DNA of 64,000 nucleotides from Kryptolebias marmoratus (lineage: Eukaryota > Chordata > Actinopteri > Cyprinodontiformes > Rivulidae). Below, piece after piece: positions 23,791 to 36,225 of this stretch. The notes beneath the pieces were generated by a model. It saw only the letters and a program-made list of their open reading frames with translations, had not been told where the DNA came from and searched no databases. The DNA lies in assembly GCF_001649575.2 (NCBI RefSeq), contig NC_051440.1, positions 16,562,486-16,626,485 of the forward strand, read 5' to 3'. A program made the position numbers and the translations under genes. Numbering within the stretch: the first letter of the stretch is position 1; every line of letters begins with the position of its first letter.

Positions 23791-26700
23791 TTGAAGAAGA
23801 AGAAAAAAGAGCTTTTCCAATTGCAAATTTAAAAGGTCAGTAATTAAAGGACATGAGATGATCTGTGAATAGAATATTGTAAAATGTTAGTAGGATGAGA
23901 ATCATCGCAATAAAGTGACTAAGAATATGGTAAACACAACATCACAACAACTGAATACATCATAATCTGAGGGTTTTGCTACATCTTACAGCTAATCTTC
24001 TTAGAGGAAAAAAAAAACAAGTAACAAGTGTTTCATAGCTGTGCAGAGAAAAAAGAATTGTTTGAGGGAACTGGTTTATATGAGATATTTTTTCTTTTTT
24101 CTTTAAAGAAATCACTGGATTTGATCAATAACAGTTTCCTTTCTGTTCATTTGTTGTGAGCTGTTTCTCATCCAATCTACTGCACATGCAGTTATTATTT
24201 ATAAGTTTGTCACATCGTGCAGTAAATCCCTAAGAAAAATGCTGCCCATCATGACTTCTCATTCATCCATGAGTTTCTAATTGTGCTGTTTGATGCTGAG
24301 GATGTCTCTCACATGTCTGTTGGTTCATGCTTCAGTGGAAAACAGCAGTGCAGGACTGATAAAATACACACATAAGATCAATATTGTTCATGAGGTGTGA
24401 ACCATTTCATACCTGACAAGCAGCCTTTCATTGATTGCCTACTGATCTGGGTCTGGATCACAGCAGTACCCGTCTTACAGCAGAGATGCTCGAGCATCCC
24501 TTCAACCACCTTAATCTGTACAAAGCATGGTGCAGCATTCCCAAGTCAGCCAAGAGGCTGGATGTCTCTTCATTGTCCCGAGTCTTCTGCGAGGTCCTCT
24601 TAAATGTCTGAAATACTTCTGCAGGGTAATATCAAGGTAAGATCCTAAGCATATTCCCAATCTTAACTCTTTTCAGTGTGGAGGTGGGTCATCCCTTCCC
24701 TTTTTAAGTGTCTAAGTTCCTGATCCTGTTTCTGAGGGTCTGTTGGAACAAGCTTCAGAAAAAAAGATTTTTTTTTCATTTGGTTTGTTGGTCAACATTG
24801 TTATCTACTCACGAAACATGGCCATTTGGTCTTAAGTTCTTCCTTTTCTTTTGATGAATACTCTAACATGGTCAAATAGGCAAACTTGTGTGTTATTGGA
24901 TTTATTTGATTATTAGCTTTATATGCTATAAAACATATAATGCTAAGAAAATATTTTAAAGACCGTCAAAACTGTTGAGTAATAGCATATTAAATTATTG
25001 CAAGTCAAGACTGACTCCCTGCAATCAAAACAAAAAGAAATGAAAAGTGGCTAAATAGTTTTGCTTGCTGCTGTATATGACGTTTGCTCCAGGGATACAA
25101 AGCCATTACAATAGGCTGCTAGTCGGCAAAATAATGTACCTACTGGGGCATTAGTGTGGGAAAAATTTGTGCTGATAACTTTCAAAATATTGCATGACAA
25201 CAATGAGATTGGTTGAGTTGACAGTTCAGCACCTGCCTTCAACATATCAGATCTATTGTTGGCAATGCATTAAAGCTTTTTGTTATTTTTTTGTTTTTTA
25301 TTTTTTATGGCCGTGCAGCAACTAAATTACCCCAAACACTGAGCATGGTATTTCAAAGTACCTGCTTTAAAACACACAACTTTACAAATTATATTTAGTC
25401 TGGTAAGTGAGCAAACAATGCATCTTAAAAATAAGAGAAGAATACAAAAAACTTCTTTATTTTTATTTCTCATAAATCACTTATACAGAGTAAACATTAG
25501 TGAGTTAGTTTAAAATGCTCTGGATATCAATAATTCTCAATAACAAATAATTCAAAAATCTTATTAGTATGGCTCAGAATACAAATCAGTTTTTTGTAAT
25601 GCTCTTTCTTCTTTTCCACATGCAGTTTCCTTTTATGTTTACACTGTGCCTGTTTATTTTAAATGCACCATGTAATTCATTTTGACTTAACTAGCCTTGA
25701 TGTTCCTTTGACTGTAGGTTCAGTCTTGATTTATTTAATTTTTTTAATGATAAGTTAAGTATATTCACTTTTTTGGTCTTGAATGGATATATTTATGTTG
25801 TCATTCGCTCAGTTTCTTCCCTATCTCTCTTTCATTTCTTTTTTGCCTCTGCCCCAGCTTTTCTTACTCCCACATTCTTCCTTGCTGTGTCGAGGGCAGG
25901 GTAAAGCAGAACTGTCTCGTCTTTGAGACAGGAGCAGTTTGATCTTAGAAAAGTATGTTGAATCTAGATAGCATGCCTTGCTTTGCTTGAGGGATTTGTC
26001 TTTATGTATGTGAGTGTGCAGACGCCCACATGTGTGTCTACCGTATATTCCAGAAGAAGATAAAAGCCGTAGCTTCAGTATTGCTCAGCTGTGCTAAGTA
26101 AAGCATCAGCAATGATTTACAGTTTCAGTTGCACAGTGGCAGCTTTGCCTTCATAAATGTCTCAAAATGTTGTCATGATGAGTCATATTCTTCATATGTC
26201 ATCACCTGTGTACAGACACACAAGCAGCTGCTGTGTTAGTGTGTTATCCGGAGGATTTTCAGGTGATGGTATGAAATGCATAGACAGCATAGGGGGACTC
26301 TATCTCCACAAATAAAAAAGAGATAGAACATTTTATGGCAAACTTGACTGAAGTGCTCTTTTTTTCCTTGTTTCCCTGAGTCTCAGTAGATGGTCATACA
26401 GAAATCCGGGTGATTTTATTTTATGAAAAACATGATAAATCAAAGCCTGTGTTTGGCCTTGATTTTGCACTCATCTATTTGACACATGCCGACATTTTTT
26501 TTTGAAAACTTTACCACCCACGCAGTTTCAGCAGGGATTAGATAACCATTAAGTTTCCAGTCTTACCTAAAGATATATTTCTGAACAGGTGTCGCTTTTA
26601 GAGGAGTCAGGGGATAGTGCATGTGTCTTGCACTCTTTGTGTATCATTGCTCTCCTGCATTTGTGTTGCAGGAGAAGGCATGTGTGTTACAAATACAGAA

Positions 26701-27274
26701 AGCATCAAGCCAAGCATTGCATTCTGCAAGATGGCTTTGTTGTCAGATGAAGCAGACAGAAAGAGTGAGAGAAAAAGACAGACGGAGCTGAGAGACGGTG
26801 CTGAACTTAAATAACCCTCCTACAGTCTTTCACACTTTGAATTTAACAAGAATTTAACCGAGTTTAACTTTCTTGATGTCACCACCTTAACTTCCGCAGC
26901 ATACTTAAGGTGTATAAAAAAAAATATTTTTTTGACTCTTATACCTCCACACTTTCAGTTAAACGCATCTGTCAGAATACCATACTAAAACATTATGCAT
27001 ATTGAGCAGTGCATAGTTACAGTGTGGTATTTGAATGACAACAGTATATCACATTTCTTTCTCACAGGCTGCCTTTCCTGTCAGTTTTTTCAAGTGTTCA
27101 TGAATTTAGGCTGTCCACTTTTGGTTCAAGTTTGGCAGCATAACAAGACAATGTCTTTCTAGCTAGTTGCCAGACATAAAAGTTGTCATTTTAGGTTCTG
27201 GGCTGCAGACAAATTGAAACCCATATTTTTAAAATGAATAGCAGTAATTAATGCAGCACCAATACTTGCAGTAC
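23791..27274. other. AT-rich non-coding tract
   Basis: No gene recognised. About 24390-24640 is GC-richer and non-simple but matches nothing I know. Short frames at 24397-24603 and 26617-26814 lack support. Confidence 0.4.
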
Positions 27275-27625
27275 AGCCTGGTCTATGTAAGTATCCTTTA
27301 GGTGCCTTGAATATACTCTGTAAGTGACCCATACCTGGTAAATATACTGTAAGTAAGCCCATAAATACCTGGTAAAAACCATGTCAGTATATCACAGGTA
27401 CCTTGTCAGTAATCCTATAATTACCTGGTAAGTACATGGCAGGTACCTGGTAAGTCCCCTTTCAGTACCTAATGGGTAGTGAGTAAGTACTCTGTAGGTA
27501 CCCTGTGAGTACCTGGTAAGTACTGCATGTGAGCCTGGTAAGTACCCAGTTGCACCTGATAGGTACAAGTACCCTATAGGTAGCTAGTAAATACTCTGTA
27601 ATTACCCCATATGTACTGGGCTTAG
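27275..27625 (+). repeat. Decayed minisatellite rich in GTAAGT
   Basis: Degenerate tandem units of roughly 14-30 bp built around 'acctggtaagtacc'. The hexamer GTAAGT occurs 8 times in about 350 bp on the plus strand (chance expectation below 0.1 for random DNA). Several units read CTGGTAAGTA, close to the 5' splice-site consensus (CAG|GTAAGT) that base-pairs with U1 snRNA. There is no obvious branchpoint or acceptor repeat. Confidence 0.8.
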
Positions 27626-29440
27626 CCTGTTTGAGGAAATGACAGAATTATTGAGTTCATAGAAGTTAAATACAAGGAGGTGCCTGTTTTATTTCATGAT
27701 TTGTAGTGGGTGTTTTTGTGCATTTAGTTTTATTATTGTTTTGTATTCTGGTGTATTGTATGAACTGTGGAAAGGACAGGCACTCTGATTTTTTCTTCTT
27801 TGTTTAGCTATCTGGGAGCATTTAAAACAATGAAGCTGAAGTGTAAGTGGGAAATGGACTTTCATTATCTAGTTGTGTGAACGTTTTGGATTTTGGACTT
27901 TCATCATTGTTACTAACTTTTTAAAAGTACATTTTAGACTTTTATTATTTTTTACAATTTACTTTTTAACCTTGTGCATTGTATGTGCTGCTCTGAGTCA
28001 GTAAAACGCCCTTACTTTTATTTGATGGCTTGCAAGACTCGCAAACATGGAAAAGTATTCCTTAGTTTTTAAAACACAAGTTATGCTCAAACTAACAAAC
28101 AGAGTTTAGTTAAAAGGAAAAAAACACTCATGAGTTGAGCTGATTTTCCCCCCTCAGCTGCATTCTGTTTTATGCACAGTGGGGCTTCCTTTGCATAACC
28201 TTGATCCATGATTGAGGGCTGGCTTCAGTCTACTGTGTCAGAGCTCAAGGTGTCACACAAGCATCTAATTTTACCTCATATTCTAGTTTTTTTGTCGCAG
28301 TTTCTAACTCTTTTTCAAACTTAGAGAATCAGTCATTCACAGTGAACTGTACTGAACTTGAAAAGTAAGAACAAATGATCAGTTTTTGTCTCTGCAATAC
28401 TCTAATGCAGCTGTTTCTTATGCAAAGGACATATTCCAGTCTCAGCAGTAAAATCATACATTGCAGCTTCAGCAGTCAAGAGTTTGATCCTGTCACGGTA
28501 CAATGACTGCAAATATGTGTATTTAATGATAATATTCGCATTTGAATAACAGTTAATTTAGCAGCAAAGAGAAGAAGTCCAAAATTGTCTCATCCTCGTC
28601 CAGTTTTTATGTGTGACCTGCAATGTCCTGGTTGATACGCCATGCTGCTGTGGGCTGTGTACGGGTCCCTTGTTGTGATTACAATGTGTATCTACAAAAT
28701 GGTGCACAGGTGTGCTTTATTTTTAGCTTGTGAATTTTTGAGTTCTACTAAAAGGAGGCAAAAATGAGTACACACACACTCACACACAACATTAAAGAAA
28801 CCTGCGTTTGCATACTAATAGAGTTACTTTATCAGTCTCTTTTACTTAAGGTTTTTTTACCAATTGGTTGGATGCTGACATGTGGACAGCTACAGTGGAT
28901 GGAATGAGGTGCATGAATAAATCCACTGGTTTATCACTCGCAGCATGCGGTCCTGTTTATAGGCAGTCTGTGAGGGAATTCAAATTGACTCCATTCTGGC
29001 TCTGACTCTAGGTTTCTATTGTTAGACCTAAAGAGATTGAGTACCTTTCTTTTTCCTCCTTCACGCTTCTGACTACATTTTTCTAGTTTCTCCTTTCCTA
29101 CACTCCACAACTTTCTGCTCATGAAAAAGACATTGAAACAATTTTGTTCAGGGAATAGTTGTTAAAACTTTACAGTAAGGGTAAAAGCTATGAAGTAATG
29201 CCTAGCTAGATCACAATGCGATCGTCTGAAACGTGAATTAATGAATGAATTTCTATGGCTTACATGAGCAAGTGATCATTTTAAATTAAATTTCTAAAAT
29301 GCAAAATTCAACTGTCTGAAAACTTTCAGAGGCTGCTGTTGGTGTCCTGCTTTATTTGTTGCTGTTGTTAAAGGCAGCCTTTATGTGATTTTGACATAAC
29401 AGACATTGAAATAAAATTAAAACCAGGGTTCATGTTCATG
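27626..29440. other. Non-coding tract
   Basis: No gene or recognised repeat. Confidence 0.45.
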
Positions 29441-30050
29441 TTATTATTATATTTTATTTTATTTTTTGAATGGATGTCATGTTCTGGGCAGGTCTCCTGG
29501 TCTAGACTGGCCTTGATTTTGTTGCTGCCTTCCCTCCTGTTCTGTGATGCATCACGTTTTCTTTTAATTCTCTATTTAGGTAACTTTACTTGCAGTTTTA
29601 TTTGATTAGGCATGTTTCTTTGTTCCAGTTAGATTAGATTTTTATGTTTGCTTTACTTTTGTTTGTTTTAGTCAGTGTTTTTTGGCGTATTTGTTTCTTT
29701 TTGACTGTTTTCCCATCAATCCTTTATGTTCAGGCTGTAAGAGTTTGGTCTTTGGACTTCTGGTCTGCTCTGGTGTTGTCTGTCATTTCAACTTAATGAC
29801 CTCCATGACCTTTAGCTTGACTTCAGATTGCCATGCTATCACCTTTTCACTGACTCTCTCTCTCTCTCTCTCTATCCTTGCATCCACTTACCCAACCATT
29901 CCACCCACAATATATTTGTCTTTATTTGTTAGCTGCCTGATATTCTTGGTGTGCATTCAGTTTCTTGTTCTCTGTTAGTTTCGTACTTTCCTAAAATTTT
30001 CCCTCTGCTAGAGGTCATGTTCCCTTCAACTTGGAATATGAAAGTCTACT
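29441..30050 (+). other. T/C-rich tract with (CT)n microsatellite
   Basis: T-rich DNA with a TGTCATGTTC start at 29475 that resembles an LTR edge, but no matching end is found. (CT)n lies at 29854-29872. The 98-codon frame at 29682-29978 is a low-complexity product of this tract. Confidence 0.35.
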
Positions 30051-30453
30051 TTTGTAACAATGCAGAAATCGTCCAATAACAAACTGATCTGGTTGAGAAA
30101 TTACATCTTTTATGATTGCAGCAGGAATTGAGGCTGAATACTAGCTGGTCAGGGAAGATGGCATTTGTGTGGGAGAAAGCAATAACACGGGAAGTGGGGC
30201 TATGATGGGTTGAAATACAAAGCTGTAGTCGCTCTAATGGTTGCCTGTCAAGAGCTTCAGCTATTCTCAGGCTTAGTGATTCTTTTATTGACTAGCCTTT
30301 TGCGAGATAGAGTAGAGGTGGAAATCCTACACATAAAGGTAACATCTCTGGGCAGTGTTACTTTTTTTTCTGTATAGAATTGAAGGAAGATAAGTCTCTG
30401 AGGTGATGCGCTATGTCATGTTGAGGCTGAAACTGATATGAAATAATGCCAAC

Positions 30454-30905
30454 TGTCATAACTCAGGGGATTCTGTCCAGAGAGCGAAACCAAGACCAAA
30501 CACGGAGGCGGATGTAAGGGTAAGTGAATTTATTTACAGGGTGAAAACTATATACAGTGGGCGGTATCCGAAGAGAAGGAGAGCTAGGTGAGTCTCGGGT
30601 ACGAGTCTAAATCCAGACGGTAGCAAGAAGGTGGTAATAATGTCTCTTTGTTTGCTTACAGATCCAGGAGGTAAATACAGCGCCGAGGAGAGGAGGAGCG
30701 GTTCCAGGAGTTCCAGAAGTTCCAGAAGTGACGAGCCAGTTCCAGTGAGGTAAGTAGCAGAATGGTGTCAGGTAAGTAGTCCTTAGTTTCCGTAGTCGTG
30801 GCGTGGCAAAAACCTAGGACGTAGGTAAAAACAGAGAACGTAGTTAACACTAGGAGCAAGAGTTCAGGTTAGACGCTGAGGCAGAGAATCTAACCCAGTA
30901 GGTTT
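30454..30905 (-). mobile_element. Possible LTR, minus strand
   Basis: Begins TGTCATAACTCAGGGG, similar to the minus-strand edge of the 15541-15972 LTR (TGTCATAATG). A reversed polyadenylation-like TTTATTTA follows at about 30529. The interior is GC-richer than the flanks and contains a short direct repeat ('gttccagaa' near 30710-30730). The right border is not defined and no target duplication is seen. I recall similar repeats in other fish genomes. Confidence 0.4.
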
Positions 30906-33374
30906 GATGCTCCACATCAGTCAATCACTTTAAGGTATACACAACTTGACATGTTCATGCTCAGTTTAACACAACCTGTCAAAATTAACAATTTAGACAA
31001 GAGATTGCAAGAGTTTAATTTTGCATGTTTACATGACATCAGAATTGAATAAATGTTGATTCTGAAATGACAGAGAGCAATAGACTTGTATGACAAACTA
31101 CACATTGTTATTTTTCCTACCTGTATTAGCCTGTGTGTTGTGATAAAATGAAAATTTTAAGTATTTGCGTCATAATTTGCAAGTTTCCTATAGCAATAAC
31201 TTAAAAAAGAAGGATGCCATAAAGGGAGTTCCTGCAAAATATTTACATTAAATGGCTGTAAATGTTAATTTTTCTTTCAGTCACTGCATGTTCCACCATC
31301 AATACATGTTCTCATGTTCACGTCTGACAAAACACAACTCTACCATTTTTAGTTTCCTGCTCAGTTGAACATAGTATAAAGTTTAAACAATTACTTAAAT
31401 TTTGTCTTGAATGAAAAGTTTAAAATCTTTTGTTGTGAGAAGCACAACAGCAAAATGCCCCATTCCTTGCCATTTTGTTCATTCAGTTGAGGCTTAAATG
31501 TTCAATTTTTTTCCCCTGATTTTTTTCTTGGTTACTGTTTGTTGTTTGGAGGTGCTTCAACTCTTCTGAATGCTGTGTATACACTCCATATAAGACTTGT
31601 GTGGCCCTTGTTGTAAAGTGTTATTAGAATATTTACTATAAAAACATCTTAAGAGGGGTGGGGGTAACAGTGAGAGAGACACTAATATTTAACAGCATAA
31701 AATCATTTTCAATTATTCTGATTATGCTAAAAATCAAGACATGAGAGGAAACTGTTTTTAATTACACAAAGTCATTTTATCCATTGGTAATTTATGGATA
31801 TTGATTAGCGTGCTCCGAGCCATTACAGTTTAAATATATAGGGGGATAAAATATTGATCATTTCTTGTTTCTGTCATCTGTTTTCTCTCTTTCTCTGCTG
31901 ACTATTGGACAATAGGGAGACCATTAAAGTTCTGATGATGGTGAATTAATAAGGTGATCAATTAACAGTCGAAAGAAAGAAGCTTTCACAACATTCATAA
32001 AGAAAAAAAATAATAACAGAGAGCAAACGGAATGGATGATATGGTCAAAAGAGAAAGAACCATCAATAAATGAATACCAACCAGGCTAAAATACAGGTAA
32101 ATAATTTATTCATTTAATCATTCCAGGCTTAGAAACCAAAACATGGATGTTCCAAACAGTGATCACAACGGTTCAATGAAGCAAAGCATGCTCTCTAGTT
32201 TTTTTTTCTTTACTACTGGACAGAAATAGGAAAAGTCTGAAATTATCCAGCCAGGCATTGTCATAAGCAAGTGACAAAGATGACTTGAGTCCAAATGGGG
32301 AATCATACTGTATGGCCTGTTTCACATTAAGAATTTAGTCCTGAATATCTATTAATCTGCAAGAAAAGCTCCACAAGTCAAATATTTATTAGCTCTGATT
32401 AGAAAATTCATATTTTAGATATGACTGTGTCTCATTCCTCTCAGCTCATAAATATTCACATCATCTCTGATGATAACCCCAGAAGATCTGAGACTAGACA
32501 GATTTTCTCTGTCAAAGATTCTCCTGTCCGGACATGCAACATATCTTTAAAAGTTTCTTTGAACTTTATTTCACTACGTTTTGGAAGATTACGTGGCTGA
32601 TTGTGTGGGATACTTGTTTGCTTTCAAATCAAATTATGATCCTGGTGGGTGTTTATGATCCTGGTGTTTTTTTTTTGTTTTTTTGTTTCCCTGTGAGCTT
32701 ATGTATGCAAATACATTTTAGCTATAAACAGAAGAAGGCCTGAAAATCTCTCTGGGACAGATGAAATCTTTAGGATCAGTGTGAAAAGGCAGCAGAGACT
32801 GAGAGCATGTTGTCTGCCAAATTAGCTTGAGATTGGACTGGATAGACCGTTTCTTGCCTGTGTGGTTGCTTTATGTGTTTGTGAAGAAGCGCATGATTAT
32901 GTGTGTGTGAAAGATTGTGTGTGTGCTAACTGGCACAGTAATGTCTTCACAAGTTGCAGAGACCTCCTGTTGGACAGTATGGGTCATGGGAACCTGCTCT
33001 CTCAAGGTCTCCATTGGCCATCTCATCACACACACCCAATAACACAAACACACACATACACAAAAACATCAATGTGACACTGTGCCTTTCCCAGTTGCTC
33101 TTTCCCAGTCTGAACTTGTCCCTCTTGAGCAGATTAGCAGCACTTTTTGCCCCCCCAAGTAGTTTACAGTTATAAGTGCCACAGCTTGCTGTCAAGACTC
33201 AGAGTGCCACTGTTCCATCTCTGTAGGCCACATCTTGCTGCGACACATCAAAAAATTCAAACAGCTGAAACATGTTCACAGACTGAAAAAAAAGACCAAC
33301 ACTTTTTTCAAATATACTTAAAGCTCTAACTTTGATTTTACAATTTAACGTTGATTTAACTTTACAATCTCATG
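30906..33374. other. AT-rich non-coding tract
   Basis: No gene recognised. About 31755-31850 has clustered AT-rich homeodomain-like sites (TTAATTAC, TTGATTAGC) in complex sequence and may be a conserved element. About 32940-33030 is a GC-balanced stretch of unknown nature. Confidence 0.35.
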
Positions 33375-34178
33375 TGATACTGTGATATTCTGCATGAATT
33401 GTTGGCACTTGGAGTATGTGTTGTGAGTAACTCTTAGCTATTATTATGCCAAATTTTAGCTCAGTGTCTGTAAAATTTTGTAGGCCTTTTTTGTGTAGAC
33501 TAAGATCAATTAGCTGTGGCAGCCATCTTGAATCGAGTTGACTCCAGAAGTTAATAAATTGTAAATGTACAATTTTCAGAAAGTTACTTTCTGAAAGTCT
33601 CATTAAAACCCATCCAGTGCTTCATGAGATATTTTGCTGACATACAAACAGGGTTAACTTCAACAGTTAATGCCAAAACTTTAAGCTACAATGTTGCACA
33701 ATGTGCTGCATTCAAAGTATGTTTTTAGGACAATATTCAGTTACAACCACACTAAATTACAGCTTAATATCTGTACAAGTAAATCACTTATAGCTATTTT
33801 TGCATTTTCTAAAGTCAGTTGGCAGGGTCAGCCATCTTGAATTGGGTTTGAGTACAAAAGTTATTCAGTTGCAAATGTATGTATAATTGTTTATATTTAA
33901 ACCTGTTAGCCTGGTTCATAAGACCTCAATATCTGTAAAATTGACTGAGTTATCGCCATTTTTGACAGTCATTTGATTTGGATTGACTTCACAAGGTAAT
34001 CAGTTGCAGATGTTCCTTTAATGATTACTACATGAAAGTTTCTTTTTAGTGATTCACAAGATATTTTGCTAAAGATATAGACAAATGAGTACACACACAC
34101 ACACACACACACACAAAGACACACAGACATGGGGAAGATACATTTTCGCTCTGCCTTTGCCTTTGGCAGCGGGCAATA
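33375..34178 (-). repeat. Family A interspersed repeat, copy A5 (three monomers)
   Basis: Minus-strand copy. From right to left it has a head (about 34120-34178, 'ctgcctttgcctttggcagc'), a CA microsatellite (34091-34116), then three diverged monomers at about 34085-33925, 33924-33650 and 33649-33375. Each has an 'agatattttgct'-like start and a GCCATCTTGAAT-type core (CAAGATGGC on the minus strand). It is the longest copy in the window. Confidence 0.8.
34091..34116. repeat. (CA)n microsatellite
   Basis: About 13 CA units at the junction between the head and first monomer of family A copy A5. The same junction is GT-rich in copy A2 (about 1388-1397), so the tract seems to belong to the element. 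Confidence 0.9.
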
Positions 34179-35349
34179 ACAAATAGGTACGGGAAAGGCA
34201 AAATATTCAAAAACAACATAAGAAATGATTATTCATTTGAAACACCTGGAAAAATAATACCCTAGCACAATTAGCTTCATTTTGGGAAGATGATTTGCCG
34301 TACAATAAACAGTATGCAAATGGGGTGTGTTGTGTGGCTTGTCTGTTTGGGGAAGGACTGAGGCATAGAAACGGGGCTGGGGGTGGGGGACAGAAGAAGG
34401 GAAAATCCGCTGTATTTTGCCAGGCTACTTTGCAGCGGGATTAATGAGGAACCAAATACACATGGAGACAGGTGCATACACAACCCATCAAAATCCAGGT
34501 GCCAACTATTAAAATTACCACATTCCTCGAAGCACAGGGCAAGAGAGAGGGGGGAGAGAAACAGAAAAACAAGTTTACTGATTACTACAATGCATAAATT
34601 TGTACCTAACTACTTTGCAAACCTTACATAATGTACATCAAATCAAATTTTCTTAGCTGTCTAACAGAGATTCATGTAACTAAATTTAAAGACTCAATAG
34701 TTTAAATTTCCTTAGTGTGACATGTCAGCATAACAGGAGGCAGCAATCTGAACTTTACTTGCTCATAATTAGTTTATTTTGTCATCAGTTTTGCAGATTT
34801 GATGCATACAGCTCTTGACATTGTTTCTCTGCTGAAAAAGAAAATATTCAGTCAGAGGAGGTTGATCCTTGGCACAATCAAGAGCTGCTAAACTTTGAAA
34901 AAGACATTAAGGAAACTTTTCAGGAGGTGGTGCTCTAATGGTTTGAAAGCAGTTCACATGATTTAAAACACATACATGATTGATTATAGGAAAGTCCTCC
35001 ACAAAACTACTGCTTACTCATCATTAATAGAGGAAAATAGAAACATTTTTTAAGCACTGTAACCAGACTGACAAAAAGTTAAAGCCTTACAAACAAACTG
35101 TCCACTCTAATTGGCATTACTTTGGTTTGCTACTGTGAGGAGCTTTGGAGTTTGTTTTAATTAGGATATGTATTTTAACGCTTATATAAAACGAGTTGCA
35201 GGAACTGCCTTCCTCCATCTCTGTAATTTTGTTTATATCAGAAACACCTTGTTCTAGAATGATGCAGAAAACCATGCATTTATTTCTTCTAGGCTGGGAT
35301 GTCACAACACATTTTTTATTAGGATATGCCAAAAATGTGCATGCAAAGG
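34179..35349. other. Non-coding tract
   Basis: No recognised gene. Frames at 34277-34631 on both strands overlap and lack resemblance to known proteins. Confidence 0.4.
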
Positions 35350-36225
35350 CCTTGAGCTAATCCAAAATGCTTTTGTGAGAATTCTGATGAGAGTTAGGAT
35401 TCAGTATCCAATGTAAGCATTTCTTTGTTAAAAGTATAATTTAAAATTCTTCTTTTTACATACACCATAAAACTCCTAATCATGAAGCACCATCATATTT
35501 TAAAAACTTCTTAAACTTAATATTTTCCTAACTGAGCATTTTGTTCTCAAACTGCAGGTTTGCTTGTGGTTCTTATCGAATCTCTAAAAGTAGAATAAGA
35601 GACAGAGCTTTGAGTCATCATGCTCCTATATTATGGAACCAGCTTCTAGCTTCAAGTATAGAAGCAGAGACCTCAATATTAGACTTAAAAGTTTTTTTTT
35701 TTAAAGTTTATAGTTGGGGATGGCTCAAGTGATCCACTCCTTTACTTGTGCTCCCATAAACCGCGACCGCTTAGCATATTCTCTTCAGACCTCTTCTTTA
35801 CTATTAATATCAATGAATTCTTACCAATATTCTTTGTAACTTTGTATTTTCATCTTTCTCTCAGCAGGTAAATGGTCAACTGTTTCTCAGTTTCTGTGTC
35901 TCTTTTTCTTCCTCTCAACCCCCAGCTGTTCAAGCCAGATGGCCGCCCAGCTTTGTTCTGTAGGAAGTTTCTTCTTAATAGGGGGTTGGATCAAAATAAA
36001 GATTTGATGCAAATTGCCGATTCTCTAAATGGGCAACCTTTTACTGATAGGCAGTATATAATTTACTCAATCTGATCATCTGGAATTGTACCATATTGAG
36101 ATTAAAATGAACTGATCTAAATCGACTGTAATCTGAATCTGACTCTCTTGGATTGAGGTGTAATTAGACAGTATTGGAATGAATGGGATTGAATTAGATT
36201 GCATGGAAGTAGATTTAAGTATCAT
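35350..36225 (+). mobile_element. LINE 3' end (L2/Rex1-like), decayed
   Basis: In shifting frames the C-terminus of a fish LINE polyprotein is visible: LIQNAFVRILMRVRIQ (about 35360-35405), then ISKSRIRDRALSHHAPILWN (about 35578-35640), ending about 35730. The sequence after it looks like the 3' UTR: it has 'ttcttcttaatagggggttg' near 35970 and repeated GATTGAATT-like tail units near 36190-36205. Frameshifts and stops show it is inactive. Confidence 0.7.

Noticed and set aside
29475..30030. LTR starting TGTCATGTTC
   Set aside because: The left edge looks right, but no matching CA end, polyadenylation signal or target duplication was found.
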